A DNA stretch of 24,635 nt from the IMG/VR virus record IMGVR_UViG_3300031111_000407, positions 1 through 24,635 of that record. One strand, written 5' to 3'. The stretch is from a virus. The translations under genes were made by a program, and so were the position numbers. Positions within the stretch are counted from its first letter, which is position 1, and each line of letters starts with the position of its first letter. Shown here piece after piece: positions 1 to 10,400 of the stretch. The notes beneath the pieces were generated by a model that had not been told where the DNA came from, did no database searches, and worked only from the letters and a program-made list of their open reading frames with translations.

Positions 1-1459
1 TAGCACTATGCACACCTGATATCTCTTGCAGTAATTGCATCTGTATTGCAAGCAGGTCTTTTACCCCTGCATTGGTTGAATTACTCGATATCTGTTTCGG
101 TAGTTGCAGGTGTTCTTTATTGGGTTTATAAACTATTATGCCGTTAAACCTTGTCCATTCCTTTGCAAAGTCATCAGGTGTCATACCATCCGGTATAACA
201 TCTTCAGGAACAAGCAACACTCCTTTAGCTGAAGCACTCATCATAAAATCCATCAGTATAATAAGCCGGTTTATATATCTTTGCTGATCTATCACATCCT
301 CGATAAAACCCCATACTTCACCGTCCAGTAAAGGATAAAGGGTAATAGCATAAGGATGTTCTTCATGTGCATAAGGTGTTTCTCCTTCCCATAAGGTATG
401 ACCATGAGGTGTAAGGTACTTAACCTTCCATATCTGCTCATATTTCTCCTCTGCCTCTATAAGAGGTATTTCTTCTTCTTCATAACCTTGCTCCTTATAA
501 AATATTAACCTGTCCCTGTTTTGCTGTGCTATCTCTTTGAGGGTATAGTCAACAATATCATAGGAACCATCAAGGGGGTCATGTGCGTATGTCTTTGTCT
601 CTCCAACCAGGTACCATACTTCAAGCACCCTCGCTTTGTTCAGGTCTGCCGGTATATAGAAATCAAGGTGATCAAGTGTGTCTGCAGTAAGTCCTTCTCT
701 CCTATATAGGTCTTTCTCATATACACCCCTGTAAAGGTTTCTTATCCTTTCCTGGTCTGCCCTACTCTTAGCAAATGTTGAAATAACTTCATCCAGGGGG
801 GCATCAATAATTTCACCTACCAGCCTGAGGTCTTTCAGACGTATATCCGAAACATCTGAATTGAAGAACATCCTGTTTGGATTAACATTTTCTATGTAAA
901 CATCTTCCTGGTTGCGTTCCTTCCAGTATTTGTAGCCTATCTTCTGGATAGGGGCACCAGACAAAGCGTATTCCTCAAACAGCCTTGCATCAAGCTCTCC
1001 TGCCATATTGATCTGTGAAGCATACTCAATAGCATTACTGAGCATATCACTTAGACTGGCATCATCTCTCTGTCGTGCAATGACGATACTCTTTGACGGA
1101 TTGCTACGATACTGACCTATCAGGTTCTTTACAAGCTGACGGATCTGGTTCTGCTTTAAAGGTACTTTCCCTTGCCTTTTGATATAATCACTCTCAGTAA
1201 TATAATCATCACTGACACTATCAGGATCCTTCACAAGGTCGCCCCACTGATCGCCTCTGTAATATCTACGGTTACGCCTCCTGCGGTCCCTGAAATCTCT
1301 CAGGCTCTCCCAGTAAGTACGGCATTGCTCAAGGAGGTGTATATTCTCCCTTACATCTTCCTGGTCTACCTCTGTTTCCAGGCGTATGATCTTCTGCTTA
1401 CGCATCCCCAGGGATGTGTTAGTCTTGAGATCCTTCAAATCTTTAGTTACTATCCTCAT
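1..1459 (-). CDS. Phage portal protein, P22-like (partial, runs off the left edge)
   Basis: This is an open frame of 486 codons with no stop before the window edge, so the C-terminus is missing. I read it as the portal, the dodecameric ring through which DNA is packaged and ejected. The N-terminal part is charged and helical (WESLRDFRDRRRRNRRYYRGDQW). It is followed by the segment KQNQIRQLVKNLIGQYRSNP, typical of the start of the conserved P22-type portal core, and then by NPNRMFFNSDVSD (about residue 195) and DVIDQQRYINRLIILMDF (about residue 395). The last two resemble the stem and clip portions of such portals. The start ATG lies 2 nt after the TAG of the giant gene and its ATGA contains a second in-frame stop for that gene, so translation is probably coupled. 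No separate Shine-Dalgarno sequence is apparent. The family call rests on motif memory, not on a search. Confidence 0.85.
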   Translation of the reverse strand, partial: MRIVTKDLKDLKTNTSLGMRKQKIIRLETEVDQEDVRENIHLLEQCRTYWESLRDFRDRRRRNRRYYRGDQWGDLVKDPDSVSDDYITESDYIKRQGKVPLKQNQIRQLVKNLIGQYRSNPSKSIVIARQRDDASLSDMLSNAIEYASQINMAGELDARLFEEYALSGAPIQKIGYKYWKERNQEDVYIENVNPNRMFFNSDVSDIRLKDLRLVGEIIDAPLDEVISTFAKSRADQERIRNLYRGVYEKDLYRREGLTADTLDHLDFYIPADLNKARVLEVWYLVGETKTYAHDPLDGSYDIVDYTLKEIAQQNRDRLIFYKEQGYEEEEIPLIEAEEKYEQIWKVKYLTPHGHTLWEGETPYAHEEHPYAITLYPLLDGEVWGFIEDVIDQQRYINRLIILMDFMMSASAKGVLLVPEDVIPDGMTPDDFAKEWTRFNGIIVYKPNKEHLQLPKQISSNSTNAGVKDLLAIQMQLLQEISGVHSA

Positions 1460-1461
1460 GG

Positions 1462-4400
1462 CTACTCATATTTAGATATATCTTCTATAAAATTCCTTAT
1501 CAACATCTCCTGAAGGCCCTTAAATTCCTTAACCTGTCGGGGATCCTCTATCAGCTTAATATCTTCATCTATGTATTCAAGGTCATCTTTTAACATATTA
1601 AGCATATCAATCTTTATCTGCCACTCAGGGGTAAATCCCTCCTTCTCATATCTCTCCAGTCCTTTGTTGCGCTGACTTATAAGTGACTTATAATCCTCTA
1701 TCTCATCAACTATTTTATAGTACTTGCTATATACAGTATTATTCCAGGGCTGACGAAGCAATCTGCGTACAATAGGCAGGTTATTCATGTTAACATCATC
1801 AACAATATTCTGAAAGTCCTTGTCACCGGTCATTACTTCTCCGGCTCCCTGTACTATAGATGCACTGGTCTTGACAAGATTATTCCAGAATGTTCCTCTA
1901 CCACCCAGGTAGTATTCAATCATGTGTTCGATATCTGAAGGGTTCTTGTCGAACATATCGCTTACCTTATGTATCTTACCATTGTCATCAAGGTAAAATT
2001 TACTTCCTACATCAGGATCTCCACCACCTACCTTAAACAGGTTATCGGTAAGCCATTTGACACCCGGGTTTACATAGGACTGCCCAAGTGAAGAATCAGC
2101 TATTCTTCCATCAAGAGCTTTAGTAAACGGTTCCCTGTGTATGTTCCTTCCTGTAAAATCAGCATTAACCCATATATCATACCAGGGCATTAGTCCTGTT
2201 GGAACAAGGGGCCTTAGTGTCAACTGCTCATCTTCTCCCAGGAACTCAACTGGGTTAACAGGCGATATTGATGCAAAGGCATTAGAAACAGCATCTTTTA
2301 CGCTGTCCCCTATCGTTTTGCTATCGGTAAACAGGTTTTCGTAAGCTATCACACCAAGACTATTGAACCACCTGAATCCATGAGGCAGGGGTATAGTCAA
2401 GAACCTGTCACCGAAGGGGCTTTTTATGACAAGGTGATTATACTTGACATAATCATTCAAACCCTCATAGTAATTATCTCCTTCATCATCATCTCCACCC
2501 CATAAATGGTTTAGCATAGCAGACAAGAACCCCATTGCCATAAATCCGGCACCTACGCCCAAAAATTTAGCAGTATGTTTCTTGCCCAGGTTATATATAT
2601 TATTACCTCCCTGCAGGGATGCGTTAAAGAAGGCATATAAGGAACCCATCAAGGATGAAGCTCTACCCTTGCGGTTAAAGTTCACAGTGATCTCCTTAGC
2701 TTCAAAGGCAGCCTGCTTGGGCGACTTACCGGCTTCTATTGCAATGATATACGTTGCAAACCTTGACAGGTTCTCACTCCTTATAGCCATGTGTTCCATC
2801 CATTGACCGGCTATTCTCAGGTATTTATTATGTATGGTCTTATCCCATACTGTATTCTTCCCGGTCATCCTTGCCAGTTCCTTCTCCATTTCCTTAGCAA
2901 GCTGGTCCACATCCTTCAGGTGTACCCATCCTGTCTCTCCTCCATTGAGCATAAAATCAAGGTACATCTGGTCATACTTGTTATCAGCCTCCCCTTTGCC
3001 TTTCAGATACCTTATTATTGCTCCCCTGGCTTTAGGCAAGGCTTTCATAAACTCTAAGGACTGTTTTGCATCACCCTTGCAATAATGGGCCAGTGCTGCA
3101 TATTGTAAATCTCGCATCTGGTTTATGGGAATAAAGGCAGGGTTTTTACTGGTAAAGTTGCTTGACAGCCACCTGGTAAGCCTTCCAAAGTTGTTTCGTG
3201 TTATATAAGCCACATTATCCCACCTGGAAGGAGTCTTATTCAGTGCATTGGATACATCAGCCGGAAGAACCATAACATACTTATCGCCATTGATCCATAC
3301 TTCTGTCTCATGCTCTTTAGCCTGTGACATAGCCCTGCCCTTCATGTGTTGGGTATCCTCTTTTGTTAGTACCCATCCTCTATCCCATATATCCTGTGCC
3401 GGTCTTTCGGTTGTTTCGTAATAGTTCTTATTACCCATTTCATCATACGAACCGTCAAATACCCGGTATATCTTCTTAAACTTATGCAGGTCCGTCATAT
3501 CTTTGTTGTTACGGACAAGCCTTGCAGCGTGTTGTTTGATACGGTTTTTCTCACCTGTCACAACTGCCGTATGAGCCATGTTGACTATATACTGCAGGGG
3601 ATCATCTGCCTCTGATTTTCTACCTCTTGCCGTCTTTAGCGGGTTAACCACCTTGCCTACATCCTCTCCCTGGTATTCGTAAAACTCATCAAGCTCTGTT
3701 TTCTTCCAGTTTCTCAGGGGTACATAATAGTCATACATACCTGCTATTTTCTTATACAGGTCAGTCGATATAAAACCATCCTGCATCCATCTCTTTAGCG
3801 TATATCCTGTAGCAGCATTAATCTTATTCCAGAGGGTGTTAATTGTTTCCTCTGTAAACTTACTCTCAAACCTGTCTATAATCTCATTTGCAGCCTCGTC
3901 TGTCATACCTGCATTAACATCCTTGCCAGTCCTCTCCCTTAGTTCAGCGTTGCGTTCCGGGGCGTGTTTGGCTTTCATATACAGGTTTACCTCCTCATAA
4001 TCAATACCTGCTGTGTTCATCATGTTACCTATGGTTTCCAGTAAGGGATCCACATATTTCTCATTATATTGCTCAACAGCGTGTTTAACGGCTCCATGTG
4101 ACAGGTTTTCCTGACGATAAGGATTTGATGATTCGGTTATCATTCCCCCTCTACCCCGTATAGAATTTTGCCATTTCTTAACAGATAACATCCTGTCCTG
4201 CCATGTAGCCTGTCTTTTCTCTGCTGCGGTCTTTATAAGATTTTTAGGAGGTCCTTTTTTCTCGGGGGATTCATCACTAAGCCTGTAGCTTAACCTGTCT
4301 TTAACAGTTATATTATCTTCCCTGAATACTACATAGTTAACTCCTTTACCCCTGCCTTTTTCCCTGTCGCTTATTTCGGTAGGGTAAATAAATCCGTCAA

Positions 4401-7400
4401 TACCTGCCCTGGACAGTAATAATGATGCTTCCTTATCGGATCCCAGTATTCGTGATAATTGTTTATACAGCACCCTTGCAGGTGTAATATCCCAAAGTGC
4501 GTGTTCAAGTGATGCGTCTGTTATACCTTCCCTTGCCAGTTGGTCACTGATAAGGACCACATCCTTATTTTTAAGAGGTTCAAGGAAATTAATAAAGTTC
4601 AGTTCTCCGGGTTTTCTCCCTTTGCGTATCAATACTTTATACAGGTGTCTGTTCTGTGGTAATGGATTATCCTGGATAAACTTGATTGCTTTCTCAAACC
4701 TCAGTGTAATATTCGGGTTATCCTTGTATTTCTCAATCTTTTCCTGCAGGAAGGGTATCACTTTGTTATGGTCATAGCCAGAATAGAATACAGCTTTCTC
4801 AATCCATTTAGCTGACTTCTGCCCTATGAATGTTTCGGCTTTATCGTAATACTCATCATACTTAGCCAGTGCCTCAGCATATCCTTTGGCTACTTCCCTC
4901 TTATCTGTGAAATACATTCCCCATCCGTATGACTGGTATCCCTCACCTGTACCTACCCTGCCAGTTGTGAAATTCTGGATCCCTGCATAAGGACTGCCAT
5001 GCCATGCTTCTACTGCATCCAGGTAATCCTGTGCATTGGTATAATCACTTGCCTTAGGCTTCTGTGACTCCCTGAGCATTTTTCGGGTATCTGCCAGAAG
5101 GTTAATAACATCATTATAGCTGTAGTTGAGCTTAAACAGCTTGCGTATAGCCTGACGGATCCGGGCAATAGCTTTCTGCAGGAGTGTTGGGTTAACATTC
5201 CTCTCTGCCATCAGTGCCAGGTATTCATCAGCTATAGTATCCTTATCTGTTGTATTGTATTTGCGTTCAAGAGCCTGTATATCCTCTATATCCATGCCAT
5301 TATATACCAGGTTCATCACCTCGGTCCATTCTTCGCCCAGCAACCTGCGTACCCCTTTATGACCTACCACCTCATGCATTATAGATTTTAATATCTCATC
5401 AAAGCTGTGGTTGTTATTAAGGATAACATAAATAGAGTCACTTGCAGGATCATATAAACCCTGTACCCTTTTACTCTTGCCTGATCGTATTACCTGGTCC
5501 CTTATTTCCTTTGGAAGATCCTCAATGGTATCTACTGCGTTTATATCAATACCATATTTCTTTGACAGGAGTTCTATCCTTCCCAGTACCTCTTTTTTGG
5601 CTTTTCCTGCCATTGTAGGTTTCTCCAGTTGTTCCTCCAGGGTTTTACCTTTAGGTGTCTCTATGCTGCGATACAAAGGCACACCTTGCTTGAAGGCATT
5701 GAAAAGTTCAGGGGTGATAGGCATTGTATGAACCTTAGTTACTCCTTGAACAAAGTCCACAACTGCCTCAATGTCATAACTATCAAACAGGTCAATACCT
5801 TCTCGGATAACTATATATTTGCCTGCGTCATCCCTTTCAATGGTATAATCAAAGGTTATTGGAACAATATACCCGTTGTTCTTCTTGATTTCTTCTTTAG
5901 CTTCCTCCAGGCTATGAGATGCAAACTTCATAGGGGTTCCATCAGGATTATATGTAAAATATGTCACTCCTTTATTACTTGACCTAAGTTCTAAAGACTG
6001 TACCCTTGCCCCATACTTCTTGCCTATCTTATTTGCAACGGAGGGAAGAATACTATCATAAAAGGACTTCATGCCTTCGCCACCTACTTCGAGGTCTGTG
6101 CCTGTATATTCTATTCTTTTACCGTCATTAGTCTTACCGGTATCTTCAACTATCTTCTTGGCAAGTTCTTTGCCAATATATTCTTCCAGTCTGTTCTCGG
6201 TCAACTCTCCTCCAAAACCTACATATTCCTCCCCTTCATTGGTTGTTATATCAACAGCGTAATTACCATTATCCAGCTTCCTTGCCTTTATCTTCTGAAC
6301 CTGTTTGCTTAGTTCATACCTCTCTGCCTGTTGCTGTCCTGTGGTCCAGGCAATGGCATCAAAGCCATTGTCAATAGCATATCGTATCATCCTACGCATA
6401 GCCAGACCTGCCCATTCGGAAGTCTTTTTGAAGGGCATATCGGGAACCATATTCTCGGTAAGACTTGCCTTGCGGTCATAGTATGTTGTTCTTGCGTTTT
6501 GCAAGCCTTCCTCTGCTGCCTCTCTCCTTTTAATAAGTTCTTTTCTGCTTCGACCAAGAAGTATTGCTCTCTCCCTTATTCTCTCTATTTCATCGTCTAT
6601 CTCTAAATATTCTTTATTACTTCGGACTTCTTTCTGGCGTTCCATAAGCCTCCTGAAGCGTTCATTCCTTGCTGCAAGGAAGTTATAATCACCAAGTTCA
6701 AACCATTCAATCTCTCCGCTACTGGCTCCCTGTGGTAAACCGTATTCTCTCATCTCGGCAAGTACGTCATCAAGCTGTTTCTTAATATCATTAAGGGCTT
6801 TATCCCTTTTGATAAGATCATCCAGGTAGGGTTGTAATGTTTCTTTAAGTCTTTCCGGGGTATTTACAACTCCCCCTTCCCGCCTTATCTTCTGTGCCCA
6901 GTCGCTTTGTATCTCCTCAATAAACAGGATATTCCTCCCCTGTGTGTCTGTACGTTCATTAAGCCTCACATGAGAAATAACATTAGGTTCATCCCAGTGA
7001 CCTGAAAGGAAGTCCCCTTCAAGCGTTGCCCCTCTCTCCTGTATGTCAAAAGGTGCATCCGCATATTCTTCTTCCCATCTGTCTGCCCTTGCCTGTTCTT
7101 CTGCGGGGTCTATAGCTTTAACAGGTTTCTTAAGGGTAAGGAGTATTTCCTTGTAGTTCTTCCCTCCTGGTAAGGTCCATCTGGAATACTTGGTATAATC
7201 CCTTTCTACATAACGGCTCTTGGCAGCCAGGAATCTATCTTCTGCCCTCTTATGAGCATCAACAACATCATGGTAAGCGTTAATATCGTAATCAGGCAGG
7301 TACTTAAGGATGTTATTTACTGCATCTGCCATCTTGTTAGTATTAAAGTTATTAAAGTTCTGCTCATCAAGCTGACGGATCCAGCCTTCCGCATCCTCAA

Positions 7401-10400
7401 CACTTACACCTGATTTTGCTAATGATAATCTTAGCTCGTACCTTTCACTATCATGTTTGTTTATTGTTTCTTGAAGATAATTATAAGCCCTATTATAATC
7501 CATCTCATCATCAGGATCAGTAGTTTTTGACATATCAATCTCTTTTATGTCAATCTTACTGCGGTCAATATGCTGTTGCAGTTCTTCCCGGGTGACAGAC
7601 TTACGATCCTTAAACTTCCCTTCCAGGTCAAGCCAGTCCATCTCACTTTGCTTGGCTCCGTTCTTTACAAGCATAGCCTGCCACTGTGTCCAGGGAGCTT
7701 TATCCTGCTTAATGACATCCAGTGCCTTCTGTGTGTTGGAATAGAATACCTGTTCGTCTGCCAGCCTGAATAGTACTCCCTGTCCTTTATTCTCAATAGC
7801 TGCCCTCTCAGCCTGTTTCTCAAGGTCTGCAAGCCTTTTCTGCAACCTGGCTATCTGGTTATCATAATCTGACAGGATCCTTTTAATATTCTCCTGTGTA
7901 GCATCCATATCCACATCAAAGGTGGTCTTTTGTTCCAGGGTGGGACCGAATACCTCTCCTGCGAATAATGCCCCCTGGGTGTTTATCCTCTTGGACAGTT
8001 CATTTTTCTTATCCTGCCTTGCCTTTGTAACCTTCCTCAGTTCTTCCCTGGTACGTTCAATCTCTGCCTGTAGTCCGTTTGTATAGTCAGTCTGTGGTTC
8101 CATCATAATAGAAGCACCACCTCCCTCACCGGCTTCTATTCTTTTCATATCAAAGGCATCCAGTAGGTTGATATCAGTCGTTTTCAGTTCCTCCTTAATT
8201 CTATTCAACGCAATTACGTCAACCTCGCTTATACCCCTGCCATACAGGATTAATCCGGAAGCATTAAATCTTGCACAATAAGCTCTTGTGTCAGCCATAA
8301 AATCATGGCGATTCTCATTAAGATTTGAGTAAGGATAATGGATATTAGCAACTATCTTGTTCTGGCGGCTCAGGATCAATGCGGACAGTTTATTGCCACT
8401 GGTATGTCTCTGTGCGGAAGCATACTGTGCTGCTTCGTCCTGTTCCTTAATTTTTGCGTGTTTCTCATGCAGATAGTCAATGTCCTTATTAAACACCATC
8501 CTATCAAAACGGTACACCTTATATTCCTTTTCAGGTGCCTGTTTCGGTATTTCGTATGAATTTTCAAAGCCTTCAATACTGCCGAATGTGCCATACAGAC
8601 CTGAATCAATATCTATGATTATACCTAAGGGGTTTATAACATCTCCGAAAGCATCCTTTAGTTTACTCAGGATAGTTATATCTGCCCTGCTTGGATTAAT
8701 GTTACCGGAGGGATGGTTATGTATAAAGTACGTCTTTACAGGGTTAAACCTGTTAATTCCATCTGCTATAGCATTAAAATTAACAATGCTACCGGCATTA
8801 CTGCCTACTGATATGTGCTGAATAACTGATTTACCATTCTCAAGCACATGGAGTGCAAATATATTCTCAACAGCTTTATCTTCCAGTTTACGGAAAAGGA
8901 AGGCAACATCATCCTGTGACTCTATCTTTTCCTTACCATTAAATACAAGGTTCTTGTCAATGGTGTACTTAACCTCAAGGCGTGCAAATTCACCTGGTCC
9001 TAATTTTCGGAGGGATGGTCTGTTTCTACCACTTCTATCCTGACCGGTATCTTCTTCCCGTTGTACTTCTGCGGATCCGCTATCAAGAGGGAGTTCTTGA
9101 TCGAAGGCTGACTCAGCAAGTATAACCGGTTCTTTCTCGGCTTGTCTGTATGTTTGTGGTCTTTCATTTACCTCAAAGTTACGATTATTAAGGAAATCTG
9201 TAGCTTTTGCAAGGAAATTTTTTGCTGCCTGTTCATCTTTAAAATTAAACCCAGGTATTGCACCCTGTCCTTTATATGAACTGTAATATCCTCCCTCATT
9301 CTTAGCCATACGTTTGAGGGAATAGAAATCGTCCTTATCAAGGCGTATGTTCAGCTTAATGGTATGCAGGTCATATCCTTCCTTTGTATGCTGCTGCTTT
9401 ATCAGTTCCAGTTCCCTGCTGGTTGTCATTAGTTTCTCCTGTCTTGGAGTGACCGTTGAAGCCTTGCCTGTGAATACATCATCCAGTTCCTTCATCGCCA
9501 GGTCCTTCTCGCTTGCAAACCCGATAATGTTCTTGATATCAAAACTCTCTGGCATTTCCTCTGCTGACTGTACGATAAAGAAATGTCGCTGAACACCAGC
9601 TACTTCAACAATATTGCGGATAGTGCCTACCCTTATTTTCCCTTCATTATCCTTAAACCGTACAATATGATGTATATTCCACCTCTCAGGCTTCTTAACT
9701 TCTTCTACTTTTCTATCTTCCTTGCTTATCTTGGCTGGTACCTCTACATTCTCAAGTGCATCGAAGAACTCATTGATATTGGTATGTGATGACAGATCTA
9801 TGTTAACTGGTCCAGGTATATCGTATTGGTCAGCCTTATATACTTTGTCGATAACAACAATCTTTGCATTAACACTGGTTCCTGCCCTTTCAAATGATAC
9901 TGACGGAAGGTTAATTTCGGCCCTCAGGAAAGCATCAGGATGAAGTTGTTTCCCATTCTCATCCTCTCCATGCAGGAATTTATCAAGCCTCTTATCCATT
10001 GAAGGACCGGCAGGAATGATAGCAACAACCCTTCCACCCTTCCAGCTAAGATGACCGAAGGCTTTTTCCAGGTGTTCCATTGCTATCTTACCGCCTGTAC
10101 CAAAAGGCGGGTTCATAGCAACACCTTCAAACTTATTGCCTACATAAAAATCCTCAAATCTCTGGTTTACCTTCTTCCCTTCAGCATTAACCATAAGTTT
10201 ACTGAACAATACATTGCTCGGCTCTATGGATGTTAGCTCTACTCCATCAGGGGCAAACCTTGATATAGCTCCATGTCCTGCAGACGGTTCAAGTCCTCTT
10301 TCGCCCCTGTTAAGCTGCAGCCATTGCCACATCTTAAAACCAAGAGGTTCAGGTGTAGCAAAGTAATCTATGCCCTCTGCTGATTTTTCCCTGGAGGTCT

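Noticed and set aside
521-709. Small plus-strand frame opposite the portal gene, as an example of many similar ones up to position 22215
   Set aside because: Composition is that of antisense frames (Cys, Leu, Ser, Tyr-rich), no start signals, and the opposite strand carries recognisable coding sequence.
7905-7925. DVDMD in the giant protein as the DxDxD site of a crAss-type RNA polymerase
   Set aside because: It lies in a charged coiled-coil linker with none of the surrounding polymerase motifs; chance match.
8376-8609. Minus-strand 77-codon frame inside the giant gene
   Set aside because: His/Arg/Cys-rich translation overlapping the conserved JAB region; a shadow of the real frame.
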